Below are positions 1 to 9,935 of a stretch of DNA of 64,000 nucleotides, in pieces. Below the pieces are notes generated by a model that ran no database searches, was not told the DNA's origin, and saw only the letters and a program-made list of their open reading frames with translations. The translations under genes were made by a program, and so were the position numbers. The stretch is taken from assembly GCA_963800335.1 (NCBI GenBank), contig CAWDAN010000007.1:615460-679459 (forward strand), given 5' to 3'. This stretch comes from Flavisphingopyxis sp963800335. GTDB lineage: Bacteria; Pseudomonadota; Alphaproteobacteria; Sphingomonadales; Sphingomonadaceae. Numbering within the stretch: the first letter of the stretch is position 1; every line of letters begins with the position of its first letter.

Positions 1-1435
1 GCGGGCGAGAAGGTCCGCGTCATGGGCGTCTGGGACGGGCCCGAGGAAGCGCGCCGCGTCGGCGAGCTGATCGAGGACTTGCAACGCGGCACGAAAGGCA
101 ACGCGCCCGTCAGCCTCGACACCGTCGCGATCCTCGTGCGCGCACAGTTCCAGACGCGCGAGTTCGAGGACCGCTTCATCCAGATCGGCCTGCCCTATCG
201 CATCGTCGGCGGCTTCCGCTTCTACGAACGCGCCGAGATCCGCGACGCGATCGCGTACCTGCGGCTGATCAACCAGCCCGCCGACGACCTCGCCTTCGAC
301 CGCATCGTCAACACGCCCAAGCGCGGCCTCGGCGACAAGGCGGTCGGGCGCATCCACGCCTACGCGCGCGCCGAGAACATCTCGCTGCTCCACGCCGCCG
401 CGCGCCTGCTCGACAGCGACGAGCTGACGCCTCAGGCGCGCAAATCGCTCGGCCGCTTCGTCGCCGACGTCGCCCGCTGGCGCGACCGCACCAACGACTT
501 GAGCCACGCCGAACTCACCCGCCTCGTCCTCGACGAGAGCGGCTATACCGCGATGCTGCAGGCCGACCGCACCGCCGAAGCCGCGGGCCGGCTCGAAAAC
601 CTCTCCGAACTCGCCCGCGCGATGGAGGAGTATGAGACGCTCGAGGCATTCCTCGAACACGTCAGCCTCGTCATGGACAACGACGCGCGCGACGACGCGG
701 CCAAGGTCACGATCATGACGATCCACGCCGCCAAGGGGCTCGAATACCACCACGTCTTCCTCGTCGGCTGGGAAGAGGGCGTCTTCCCCTCGCAACGCGC
801 GCTCGACGAAGGCGGCAACGCCAGCCTCGAGGAGGAACGCCGCCTCGCCTATGTCGCGATCACGCGCGCGCGGCGAGCAATGCACCATCCTCCACGCCGC
901 CAACCGCCGCATCTACGGCCAGTGGACCAGCAGCATCCCCAGCCGCTTCGTCGGCGAACTTCCCGCCGACCATATCGAGGAGGAATCGACGATGGGCGGC
1001 GGCCAGTCGATGTGGCGCGCCAACTGGAGCGCCACCGGCGATCCCTTCGCGCATGTCGGCTCCGGCGCCGGCCGAGGCCCCGGCTGGCAACGCGCGACCG
1101 GCAGCGCGGTCGCGGAGAGCGGAGGTTCCGGACGCAACGCCCTCTTCACCCCCGGCCTCACCTCGGCCGCAGACCGCCGCCCCGGCCGCCCCGACCGCGC
1201 CCGCACCAGCGGCCTCTACGCGCCGAAGGAAAACCGCGGCAGCGCCGTCAGCCTCGGCAACAAGGGCCGCAGCGACGTAGCGCTGGGCCAACGCGTCTTC
1301 CACGAGAAATTCGGCTACGGCGCGATCGTCGAGATCGAAGGCAACAAGCTCGAAATCGACTTCGAACATGCCGGGCGGAAGAGGGTGATGGATAGTTTCG
1401 TGAAGGTTGGAAAACTGAACCACAAAGACGACTAG
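1..1435 (+). CDS. uvrD: UvrD/PcrA-type DNA helicase, 3' part, frameshifted
   Basis: This is the C-terminal part of a superfamily 1A 3'-5' DNA helicase acting in repair and replication; the 5' end lies outside the window. The first frame shows helicase motif V (TIHAAKGLEYHHVFLVGWEE) and motif VI (EEERRLAYVAITRARR). At about 865-885, inside a GC-repeat stretch, the frame changes by one base; the other frame continues with TILHAANRRIYGQW and ends in a Tudor-like tail (LGQRVFHEKFGYGAIVEIEG) typical of UvrD/PcrA. Because both halves are well conserved on either side of one indel, a sequencing or assembly error is more likely than real loss of an important repair gene. UvrD versus PcrA cannot be separated from this part alone. 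Confidence 0.85.
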
Positions 1436-1498
1436 CTAAATGCTTCCAATGCGTTAGTCTCCGAACCATTCGGTTAAATGTCGATGGGGGAATGGGGT

Positions 1499-4054
1499 AT
1501 GAAATTGCTCACAAGTACGTTATCGTTAGCGTTGTTGGCGCCCATCCCATTGCTTGCGGTGCAAGAAATCTGCACACCCTCCTGACCTTCCCCCACAAGA
1601 GACGGCCCAAGATCCTGCCGATGAGCTCGCTGCAGCAGCGGACCTTTTAGATGAAATGTCGGAGATGGACGATGCTATCGGGGCCGCTTCCGACGAGGAT
1701 CTGTCGAGCGACCCACTCAAGTTAACCGATGAAGCTATCCGAGAAGCGGCTAAGGAAAAGCTTTCCTACAGAAGCTATCCAGCGCCACGTCTTCAGGACT
1801 GGGAAACCGCACTACGAAAGGCTGTCGGGAAAAAATCTCTCGGCGCGGCATCACGCGATTTGGCGAAACCGTTCGACCTTCCGGTGGGGCAAATGAAAAC
1901 GCTTTCACGCCTCTGGCTGACCGCCGACATCAATCAATATCGGTTTTCCAAAGCGCCCGATAAAGTCGCCCAGCTTCGGGGTGAGTTTCTCAAGCTAGTC
2001 CGGGCCTCCAACCATCATCCTCTGGTCATCGAAGCTGCGGCAGACAGCATCAACAAGCTTACTGATAGTTGGATGGGCGACTGCGGTGTTGCCGATTACG
2101 AAGCGCTGTGGACAGGCTCCCGCACTCCGACCGCTGATGCATGGAGGATCGCAAATGTCGTGGCGTGCGGAGACCTCTATCTTCGAGTTGCTCAATCGTT
2201 CCCAAGCCTTGCCACTCCTGCTGTTTTTCGAATGGTTGACTATGGTTCGATCGAAGGGAGCGCTATCCTGCCTGCTTATCAATGGCTGATCGGTGAAGCC
2301 AAGGCCGGACGGCTTGGCGCCGAAGCGAAAGACCCAATTTTGAGCCGGCTTTACCGAGCCTATGCGAACGAATTGTTCGATCGCGGCCTGACCGATCAAG
2401 CGACATTATGATGGAAGCCTGCCGCCCGAGAGCCGCACGGCAGCGATAGCCGGAAAGCTCGACAAGCTGACAATTCAACATGTTCGACGCACTTTGGGAA
2501 CTGGAAGCAAAAGGCGACAACGGCGATCTGGCGCTCAATATGGCAGCGTCTTATTATCTGCTAGGTAGTCGCAATGAGGCGCGACAAATTCTGGCCGACC
2601 TGCCCGGGTCTTGCAGAGGCCAAACGAAATTTCGCTTGCACATGGGAATCGGTTCGGCCGAGCCAATTGAGGATTGCGGCACGGAGTTCTCGCTACCGCT
2701 GGAATCGCTCGTCCTCGATCATCTGGTGCATGCTCCTTACAGCGATCCATATCCAATCGCGGAATACCTCATCGCAGTTGGTCGCCATGGCTCACCTTCG
2801 GGACCCTCTGGTCGATCTGCGGTGCGAACTGTTCGTCGATGAATACGCACCAATCTGCAAAGAATCCCGGGAAGCGATGTTATCCGAGCTTCAATACCGC
2901 CAGACATCGGCGCAAAACTTTGATGATGCGTTTCTATCCACGCTCGACGCTCTGGCCCGACCTGGGTGGGCCGAGGCACGCGCCTCAACCCGCGACGATA
3001 TCGCTGCGATCGCCAAGCTTGCCACTGCGTCGGGTGCATCGGTGTCATTCGCCGATCGTGATGCGATCGAACCCGATCCGCCCGCATTCGCCCGCCATCC
3101 GCTACCTGAGCGTTTCCGCAGGGCTGTCGTCACGGATGCCCCCAATGGCCGGCAGCATTCGCCGCCCTGCCTCAAGGATTCGATGCAGTACGATGGGAAG
3201 CAATGGACAAACGCGCGGTCGCGATTTCACTGTCGTCCTATTACGACCCGACGGGAGAAATCAGCCGCGGCGGCTACTGGGTCCATATGTCGGACGATAG
3301 CGGCCATAGCTGGCAATCGCCACTCTATATGGGCTTGGCCGAGCATTTCCCATACGTCGTCAAATCCACCTCGCTCATGAATATGCTCGATGGCGATGCG
3401 CTTCACGTCGAGGTCGCGATCGCACAGATCGACACGCGCAGCATCACTTACCCACCCGTCGGACTACGGACATCGCGGAATGAAGATAATTTCTACCTCG
3501 ACCTGCCGATTGCCGACCTACGTCGCGACAGCGATGGCGACGGGATGTCCGATGTAGCCGAACGCCACCTCCTGCTCGATCGGATTGGCACGGCCGCGAC
3601 GCCGTATGTCGTGGGATCCGACAGCCAAAACTGCACCACGCCCTCCAGCGACAAGATCCTCCTCCAGGCGTTGGTCTTGAAAGAGCTCCTCGGAGTTGAA
3701 AGCCGTGCCCTCATCGAACCGGTTGACCGAGCCGAGGGTCTGGAAAACGCAATGGGCCAGTGGCGTCGGAACGATGGCGCAACGCGCGGGCCGATCTTCC
3801 TGCATGGCGATCCGGGCGACTTCGCCTGCCTGCGCCCGGACACGCCGATGATCGTTTATTCCGACGCCGATATAGTCGATCTGCAACGCCATTCTCCCGA
3901 TTTCCGGACGATCGAACTGCCGAGTGTCGTTATGAACCGGGCGCGTGACCGCGGCTTCGTCGTCTGGTCGGCCGGTTGGACCGGTGGCACCTATCGCCTT
4001 ATGCGCAAGGGCGAAACATGGACCATTGAAGCGATCAGCGAATGGATCACCTAG
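1499..4054 (+). pseudogene. Large exported protein of unknown function, broken by several frameshifts
   Basis: I do not recognise the family. The ATG at 1499 opens a signal peptide (MKLLTSTLSLALLAPIPLLA) whose frame stops at 1583, but a neighbouring frame continues at once with an acidic Ala/Asp-rich stretch and stays open to 2411. Coding sense then passes through other frames at about 2412-2470, 2480-2780, 2785-3200 and 3203-4054. Joined, this gives a secreted or periplasmic protein of roughly 850 residues. Around 2530-2590 there is a TPR-like helix pair (NMAASYYLLG), and at about 3524-3560 a DSDGDGMSD loop resembling thrombospondin type-3 or EF-hand calcium-binding loops. The C-terminal 280 residues are in one clean frame. 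The alternating shifts restore frame repeatedly, which favours scattered indels in one ancestral gene over several small genes. Confidence 0.5.
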
Positions 4055-4094
4055 GGCCGGTGGGTACCCCACTCAAAACACGTACGCGCACCCG

Positions 4095-4814
4095 TCAGGC
4101 CCCGCCGGCGCGCCGCGCGCCGCCGAAGTCGAACCCGTCGAGCTGCCAGTCGCCATCGATCCGCATTGCCGTACCGTCGAGGTCGAGCGCGGCGGGGATG
4201 TCGTTGCCGCCCGTCACCGTCATCACCAGCCGCCCGCTCGCCGCGTCGTAATCGTATGTCCCCCAGTAATCGACATAGCTTTCGAACGGGTTGAAGGTGA
4301 CGCCGAAGCCGCCATAGACGTCGAGCTTGAACTCGCCGATGCGCTTGCGCTCGCACCGCGCGATCGATTTTTGCGAGGCCTTGAGGTCGATCGTCGCGAC
4401 CGCCGGATCGGCCACCGTCACCGCACGGTCGATGGCCTCGCCGCCCGCTTCTACCGAAACGGTGAATTTGCTCCCCGGCGCCGCGTCGTCGGCGATCGTC
4501 ACCTGCCTGCCATCGCCCGACATCCGCGCGAGCGTTGCATCCGACACCGCCCAGTTGCGCAGGCACGCATCGGGGACCGGCTCGTCGCCACTCCACGGCG
4601 TGCCGTGGCGCACCGCCAGACCCAGCGTCGTGCCGGGCACCGCGCGCTTCTCCTCGACGCGGATGAAGCGGGTCTCTTGGGGTTCGACCAGGCATTCGAC
4701 CATCAGCGCCGGATCGCCGCGCGCCATCGCGCTCTGCCCCGCACCGATGCCCTGCCCGCTCGCGCAGCCGCCCAGCATCATCGCCGTCAACGCCATCAAA
4801 CCCCTGCTCGTCAT
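4095..4814 (-). CDS. Hypothetical lipoprotein
   Basis: A 239-residue protein, starting at the internal ATG at 4814 because it directly opens a lipoprotein signal (MTSRGLMALTAMMLGGCASG) with lipobox LGGC. After cleavage the cysteine would be lipidated. The mature part is rich in beta-prone segments and Asp/Gly turns and shows no catalytic motif or family that I recognise. It is transcribed in the same direction as, and just downstream of, another small exported protein (4846-5520), with 31 bases between them, so the two are probably co-transcribed. It converges with the broken gene ending at 4054. Function unknown; localisation to the envelope is inferred from the lipobox. Confidence 0.7.
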   Translation of the reverse strand: MTSRGLMALTAMMLGGCASGQGIGAGQSAMARGDPALMVECLVEPQETRFIRVEEKRAVPGTTLGLAVRHGTPWSGDEPVPDACLRNWAVSDATLARMSGDGRQVTIADDAAPGSKFTVSVEAGGEAIDRAVTVADPAVATIDLKASQKSIARCERKRIGEFKLDVYGGFGVTFNPFESYVDYWGTYDYDAASGRLVMTVTGGNDIPAALDLDGTAMRIDGDWQLDGFDFGGARRAGGA

Positions 4815-4845
4815 CCTGCTTTCCCCCCGTCCCTCTGGCACGCGC

Positions 4846-5520
4846 TCACGACGTCAGCGTCGTTTCACAGCCCAGCAATCGCCATGCGCCATTTTCGCGC
4901 GCCAGCACGCACGACGCGTCGCGCGCCTGCGAATTGGAATAGCCGTAGCTGATATCGACCATCGCATAATCGCCGCGGTCGACCCTGACCGGCCGCGCAA
5001 ACACCAGCCATTGGTGCGCCTCGCCTTCGGGCGCGGGGACGAACGTCACGCCCGCTGCGCTCCAGTCGCAGGCGATGCGATAGGCGGGCCGCGCCCGGCC
5101 GTTGGCGGTCACCGCCTCGCCGATCAGGAAGTCGGGAAAGTCCTCGACCGCGCGCAACCGGTCGGCTTCGGTGATGATCCACTGGTCATAGCTGGTGATA
5201 CTGCGCGGATCCCAGCCGTTCAGCTTTTCGGCATAGGCCATCCAGCGCTCGGCGCGCGAAGGCAGCGCGGAGATATCTCGGCGCGGCGCCGGCAGCCGCA
5301 CGACACCGGGCTCGGCTGGCCGGGCGATTTCGCCCCGGGCGATCGCCGCGAAGATGGCGCAGTCGTCGCGCGATGCGATCTCGCGCCCGCTGTCGCTGTC
5401 GCTGTCTGCGACCTGCGCAAGGGCGGCGCCCGCCGTCGGCTCCCGCTCGGCAGCCTGTGTCGGAACGGCCGATCCCATAGCCGCCAGCGCAGCCAGCCCC
5501 GCTATCGCCTTGGCTATCAT
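4846..5520 (-). CDS. Hypothetical exported protein
   Basis: A 224-residue protein with a clear Sec signal peptide (MIAKAIAGLAALAAMGSAVPTQAAE, cleavage likely after about residue 24) followed by an acidic DSDSDSG linker. The mature part contains four cysteines that could form disulfides (in DDCAIF, RIACDW, ASCVLA and LGCETT contexts) and no enzyme motif that I can name. It lies upstream of the lipoprotein gene at 4095 on the same strand and is divergent from katG, with about 240 bases between the two starts that must hold both promoters. A periplasmic location is inferred from the signal peptide; function unknown. Confidence 0.7.
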   Translation of the reverse strand: MIAKAIAGLAALAAMGSAVPTQAAEREPTAGAALAQVADSDSDSGREIASRDDCAIFAAIARGEIARPAEPGVVRLPAPRRDISALPSRAERWMAYAEKLNGWDPRSITSYDQWIITEADRLRAVEDFPDFLIGEAVTANGRARPAYRIACDWSAAGVTFVPAPEGEAHQWLVFARPVRVDRGDYAMVDISYGYSNSQARDASCVLARENGAWRLLGCETTLTS

Positions 5521-5760
5521 ACGACTTTTGTCCCCTGCCGACGGTCTCGTGACATATTCGATAACCCGCGCCTTCCCGAACCGACAAATGATTTTTTGGC
5601 CAGCCCCACGACAGGGTCGCCAGATCGGTCGTGCGCTCTGATCGATTTTGCAACTCTCTCCGTGCGGTTATGTCGGTTTCCCTCGATCAACCAAAGCGCC
5701 TAGTCTCCTTGCCAACCGCAACAGGCCGCACCAGCGGTCGGCAATTAGGAGAGTTTCCCA

Positions 5761-7941
5761 ATGGATATGAAGACCGACGAACCGCTCGGCGGCTGCCCCG
5801 TCCCCCATAACCAGGCGCGCGCGCTGCTCGGCCGGACCAACAAGGACTGGTGGCCCGAAATGCTGGCGACCGAGATCCTCAATCCCAACGGTCCGACCAA
5901 TCCGATGGGCGAGGATTTCGATTACGCCGCCGCGTTCAAGGACCTCGATTACCAGGGCCTCAAGGACGACCTCACCGCGCTGATGACCGACAGCCAGCCC
6001 TGGTGGCCCGCCGATTACGGCCATTACGGCCCGTTCTTCATCCGCATGGCGTGGCACGCCGCGGGCACCTATCGCACCGCCGACGGCCGCGGCGGCGCCA
6101 ATAGCGGGCAACAGCGTTTCGCCCCGCTCGACAGCTGGCCCGACAACGGCAACCTCGACAAGGCGCGCCGCCTGCTCTGGCCGATCAAGCAGAAATACGG
6201 GCAGAACATCAGTTGGGCCGACCTGTTCATCCTCGCCGGCAATGTCGCGATCGAAAGCATGGGCGGACCGACCTTCGGCTTCGGCGGCGGCCGCGCCGAC
6301 GTCTATGAGCCAGAGCGCGACATCTACTGGGGCTCCGAAGACAAATGGGTCAACGAGGGCGTCCAGACGCGCATCGCGCCCGAACACGGCATGGAGGAAC
6401 TCGAAGGCCCGCTCGCCGCGATCCAGATGGGCCTCATCTACGTCAATCCCGAAGGTCCCGGCGGCAACCCGCACGACGACGCAGGCATGGCGCGCGACAT
6501 CAAGGAAACCTTCGCGCGCATGGCGATGGACCACGAGGAAACCGTCGCGCTGACCGCTGGCGGCCACACCTTCGGCAAGTGTCACGGCAACGGCGATGCC
6601 TCGCTGCTCGGCGCGGCGCCTTCGGGCGGCGATCTCGCCGCACAGGGCTTCGGCTGGGTTTCGAGCCACGAAAGCGGCGGCATCGGCGAACATACCGTCA
6701 CCAGCGGGCTCGAGGGCGCGTGGACCAACACCCCCGATACATGGAGCGAGAACTATTTCCGCCTGCTGCTCGATTACGATTACGAGCTGGTGAAGAGCCC
6801 CGCGGGCGCCAACCAGTGGCAGCCGATCGACCAGAAGCCCGAGGACATGGCTCCCGCCGCCTGGGATCCGTCGATCAAGGTCCCGACGATGATGACGACC
6901 GCCGACATGGCGTTGAAGCGCGACCCCGAATTCCGCAAGATTTCGGAGAAGTTCCGCAATGACCATGGGGCGTTCAAGGACGCCTTCGCCCGCGCCTGGT
7001 TCAAGCTGACCCATCGCGACATGGGCCCCAAGGCGCGCTATCTCGGCCCCGAAGTACCCGAGGAAGACCTGATCTGGCAGGACCCGGTTCCGGCCGGGAC
7101 GATGCCGTCGGACAGCCTCGTGGCCGAGGTGAAGAAGAAGATCGCCGACAGTGATCTCACCGTCAGCCAGCTGGTCAAGACCGCCTGGGCATCGGCGAGC
7201 ACCTATCGCAAGTCGGACCATCGCGGCGGCGCCAACGGCGCGCGCGTCGCGCTCGCCCCGCAAAAGGACTGGGAGGTCAACGAACCGGCGATGCTCGCGA
7301 AGGTGATCGACACCTTGAATGGCCTGCGCGGGTCGATGAGCCTCGCCGACGCGATCGTTCTCGGCGGTGTCGTGGCGCTCGAAAAGGCGGGCGCGAAGAA
7401 CGTGCCGTTCACCGGCGGTCGCGGCGATGCCACCGCCGAACAGACCGACTGCGACAGCTTCGACGTGATGGAACCCGAGGCCGACGCCTTCCGCAACTAT
7501 GTCGGCAAGAAGAAGCTGGCGGTAAAGGTCGAGGAAATGATGCTCGACCGCGCGTCGCTGCTCGGCCTTTCGGTTCCCGAGATGACCGCCCTGATCGGCG
7601 GCCTGCGCGTGCTAGGTGCCAACCACGGCGAGCGCGGCCACGGCCACTTCACCAAGCGGCCGGGCCAGCTGACCAACGACTTCTTCGTCAACCTCTACGA
7701 CATGACGAATGTCTGGGCCGAAAGCGAAGGCTCGAACGGCGAAGACTATGTCGCGACCGACCGCAAGGATGGCAGCAGGAAGTGGCAAGCCACCCGCGCC
7801 GACCTCATCTTCGGCTCGAATTCCGAACTGCGCGCGGTTGGCGAGGTCTATGCCCAGAAGGGCGGCGAGGAGAAACTGGTGCGCGACTTCGTCAAGGCCT
7901 GGACCAAGATCATGAACGCCGACCGCTTCGATCTCGCCTGA
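5761..7941 (+). CDS. katG: Catalase-peroxidase KatG
   Basis: Bifunctional haem enzyme that removes hydrogen peroxide by catalase and peroxidase reactions. The 726-residue length is typical of the two-domain bacterial enzyme. The distal site IRMAWHAAGTYR gives Arg95, Trp98 and His99; the proximal haem ligand is His269 in AGGHTFGK. Tyr227 in GLIYVNPEG and a Met near 254 in FARMAMD are positioned to form the Met-Tyr-Trp adduct needed for catalase activity. The C-terminal half repeats the fold without haem residues, as expected. A Shine-Dalgarno-like AGGAGA lies 8-13 bases before the ATG. No oxyR or furA gene is adjacent, so its regulator is not visible here. It is followed by a strong hairpin at 7948-7979 and stands alone as a transcription unit. 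Confidence 0.97.
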   Translation: MDMKTDEPLGGCPVPHNQARALLGRTNKDWWPEMLATEILNPNGPTNPMGEDFDYAAAFKDLDYQGLKDDLTALMTDSQPWWPADYGHYGPFFIRMAWHAAGTYRTADGRGGANSGQQRFAPLDSWPDNGNLDKARRLLWPIKQKYGQNISWADLFILAGNVAIESMGGPTFGFGGGRADVYEPERDIYWGSEDKWVNEGVQTRIAPEHGMEELEGPLAAIQMGLIYVNPEGPGGNPHDDAGMARDIKETFARMAMDHEETVALTAGGHTFGKCHGNGDASLLGAAPSGGDLAAQGFGWVSSHESGGIGEHTVTSGLEGAWTNTPDTWSENYFRLLLDYDYELVKSPAGANQWQPIDQKPEDMAPAAWDPSIKVPTMMTTADMALKRDPEFRKISEKFRNDHGAFKDAFARAWFKLTHRDMGPKARYLGPEVPEEDLIWQDPVPAGTMPSDSLVAEVKKKIADSDLTVSQLVKTAWASASTYRKSDHRGGANGARVALAPQKDWEVNEPAMLAKVIDTLNGLRGSMSLADAIVLGGVVALEKAGAKNVPFTGGRGDATAEQTDCDSFDVMEPEADAFRNYVGKKKLAVKVEEMMLDRASLLGLSVPEMTALIGGLRVLGANHGERGHGHFTKRPGQLTNDFFVNLYDMTNVWAESEGSNGEDYVATDRKDGSRKWQATRADLIFGSNSELRAVGEVYAQKGGEEKLVRDFVKAWTKIMNADRFDLA

Positions 7942-7947
7942 TGATCA

Positions 7948-7979
7948 CCCCTGCCGCCGCGCGCTCGTGGCGGCAGGGG
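7948..7979 (+). terminator. Hairpin downstream of katG
   Basis: Perfect 11-bp inverted repeat, CCCCTGCCGCC (7948-7958) and GGCGGCAGGGG (7969-7979), with a 10-base loop, seven bases after the katG stop. It lacks a long T tract, so it may act as a weak intrinsic terminator or as an mRNA 3'-end stabiliser. Confidence 0.6.
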
Positions 7980-8045
7980 ATTGGCTTATCGGCCCCCCGC
8001 GCCTACCGCGTCGCGACGAGGCACATAGGCAAGGACGAATAAGCG

Positions 8046-8594
8046 ATGGCGCGGCTGATCCTGTTCAACAAACCCTACGGGGTCCTGTCGCAGTTCACCG
8101 ATCGCGGGACCACCTCGCCGCGCCCGACGCTGTCCGATTTCATCGCGGTGCCCGGCGTCTATCCTGCCGGCCGGCTCGATCGTGACAGCGAAGGCCTGCT
8201 GCTCCTCGCCGACGACGGCAAGCTCATCACCCACATCGCCAGCCCGAAATTCAAGATGCCCAAGACCTACCTTGTCCAGGTCGAGGGCGAACCCGATGCC
8301 GCCGCACTGTCGCGGCTCCGCAAGGGCGTGCCGCTCAACGACGGCCTCACTCTCCCCGCCGATGCCGAGCGCGTCGACGCGCCCGACCTATGGCCGCGCG
8401 ATCCGCCGATCCGCGTCCGTCAGGCGATCCCCGACAGCTGGCTCAAGCTCACCATCCGCGAAGGCCGCAACCGCCAGGTCCGCCGCATGACCGCCGCGGT
8501 CGGCCACCCTACGCTGCGCCTCGTCCGCTGGAGCGTCGGTGAGTGGACGGTGGACGGCATCGAACCGGGTAAATGGCGCGAGGTCGCGGCCTGA
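8046..8594 (+). CDS. rluE: RluE-type 23S rRNA pseudouridine synthase
   Basis: A 182-residue member of the RsuA/RluB/E/F pseudouridine synthase family. It begins directly with the catalytic domain (LILFNKPYGVLSQF) and has no N-terminal S4 RNA-binding domain, which together with the short length points to RluE, the enzyme that modifies a single uridine of 23S rRNA in the peptidyl transferase region. The catalytic aspartate is Asp45 in AGRLDRDSEGLLLL; the RNA-contacting motif EGRNRQVRRM is near residues 139-148. The gene follows katG by about 100 bases and converges with the cupin gene ending at 8673. The RluE assignment over a generic RsuA family member is based on domain content. Confidence 0.85.
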   Translation: MARLILFNKPYGVLSQFTDRGTTSPRPTLSDFIAVPGVYPAGRLDRDSEGLLLLADDGKLITHIASPKFKMPKTYLVQVEGEPDAAALSRLRKGVPLNDGLTLPADAERVDAPDLWPRDPPIRVRQAIPDSWLKLTIREGRNRQVRRMTAAVGHPTLRLVRWSVGEWTVDGIEPGKWREVAA

Positions 8595-8672
8595 CGCACG
8601 CCTAGTCGTCGAACGCCAGGCTGCCGCGATTGACCAGGGTCGCAAGCATCGCGCACGCCGCGTCGGACTGAA

Positions 8673-9746
8673 CTAATGCTCAGTTCCGTCGATCGTGTCG
8701 CCGGCACAGAGAGCCTCGGCGAGCTCCGCCATATCGTCCGCACAGCGATATTCATCGCCGTCGACGTACAGCATCAGCGCGCCGTCCTCTTGCCGCACAA
8801 AGGCAAATCGGCTCGCCGGATTGCGGATCAGTTCTGCTCCCGCTCGCAACCGTTCGCCGACGTCGCCGACAGATATCGCTGCGTCGGGCGACCAGTCGAT
8901 GTCGGGATATTTGGGCGTGCTGGCATAGCCGCCGAACCAGCGCGCGAAGGCATCGCGATCGCCCATCTTTTCGGTAACCAGCGCGTGCAACCGGTCGATC
9001 GCCTCGGGCGCAATCTCGCCCGGGTTGGCCTGCCGCCGGAACCCGGCATCGCCATAGCGATCATCGTCGCTCATCTCGGCGAGCAGGTCGTCGGCCCAGT
9101 GCCCGATCAGCTCGGCACGCGACGGCGCGCGAAAACCGATCGAATAGGTCATGCAATCTTCGCCGACCGCAACCCCGTCATGCGCGATCCCCGGCGGCAC
9201 ATAGAGGATATCGCCCGGCTCTAGCAGCCATTCCTCGCTCGCCTCGAACTCGGCAAGCAGCCTCAGGTCGTCGTGTGGCTGCAGTGCGCTCGCCTCGTCG
9301 CAGCGTTGCCCGACGCGCCAGCGACGCTGCCCCAGCCCCTGGACCAGGAAAACGTCATACTGGTCGAAATGCGGTCCGACCCCGCCGCCATCATTCGCGA
9401 CGCTGACCATCACGTCGTCGATCCGCCAGTTGGGAATGAAACGGAACGGCTCGATCAGCGCCGCCACTTCGGGAACATGATGATCGACCGCCTGGACGAG
9501 CAAGGTCCAGCGATCCTGATCAAGCGCCGCGAAGCGCTGGGCGTCGAACGGCCCGTGCTCGGCCGCGCGGGCGCCGCCGGTGCACGTCACCAGTCGCGCT
9601 TCGACCCCCGGCTCGCACGCCAGTCCGGCGAGTTCGTCGGGTTCGACCGGATTGCGCCACTCCCCCCACGGATTGCGGATCAGCAGCGGCTTCTGCTGCC
9701 AGTAATCGCTCAGGAAGCCGTCGATATCGAACTGGTCAAACGTCAT
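8673..9746 (-). CDS. JmjC/cupin-type oxygenase, RoxA (YcfD)-like ribosomal protein hydroxylase
   Basis: A 357-residue protein of the ribosomal oxygenase family (RoxA/YcfD), 2-oxoglutarate and Fe(II)-dependent enzymes that hydroxylate an arginine of ribosomal protein L16. The N-terminus (FLSDYWQQKPLLIRN) is characteristic. Iron ligands are visible as HFD (in GPHFDQYDVFLVQ) and the distal His in PPGIAHDGVAV. A winged-helix-like C-terminal part follows, as in YcfD. I chose ATG at 9746, which has AGGG eight bases upstream; an in-frame ATG at 9764 is an alternative. The open frame continues far upstream antisense to the helicase gene, but that part has no conserved sense. Substrate L16 is inferred from the family only. 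Confidence 0.85.
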   Translation of the reverse strand: MTFDQFDIDGFLSDYWQQKPLLIRNPWGEWRNPVEPDELAGLACEPGVEARLVTCTGGARAAEHGPFDAQRFAALDQDRWTLLVQAVDHHVPEVAALIEPFRFIPNWRIDDVMVSVANDGGGVGPHFDQYDVFLVQGLGQRRWRVGQRCDEASALQPHDDLRLLAEFEASEEWLLEPGDILYVPPGIAHDGVAVGEDCMTYSIGFRAPSRAELIGHWADDLLAEMSDDDRYGDAGFRRQANPGEIAPEAIDRLHALVTEKMGDRDAFARWFGGYASTPKYPDIDWSPDAAISVGDVGERLRAGAELIRNPASRFAFVRQEDGALMLYVDGDEYRCADDMAELAEALCAGDTIDGTEH

Positions 9747-9935
9747 GCCGGGCACCCTAGCCATGTTCTTCGCCTTGCACTGCACAAAAACAACGCAAGC
9801 CAAACGCGCAGCTTTCGTGTAAGCGCGCAGCCAGACCGTCGGCACGAGCCGCCGCCGCACTGCGGCTGCGCCCGCCCCGCGCGCCCTCTTATCCCTGTCC
9901 GCCGCCCTGTCGGCCTCCTCGATCCAAAGAGATTT

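Noticed and set aside
5668..7263. 531-codon open frame antisense to katG
   Set aside because: High-GC codon bias leaves the opposite frame open; composition is Ala/Arg/Gly-rich without any conserved motif, and katG itself is certain.
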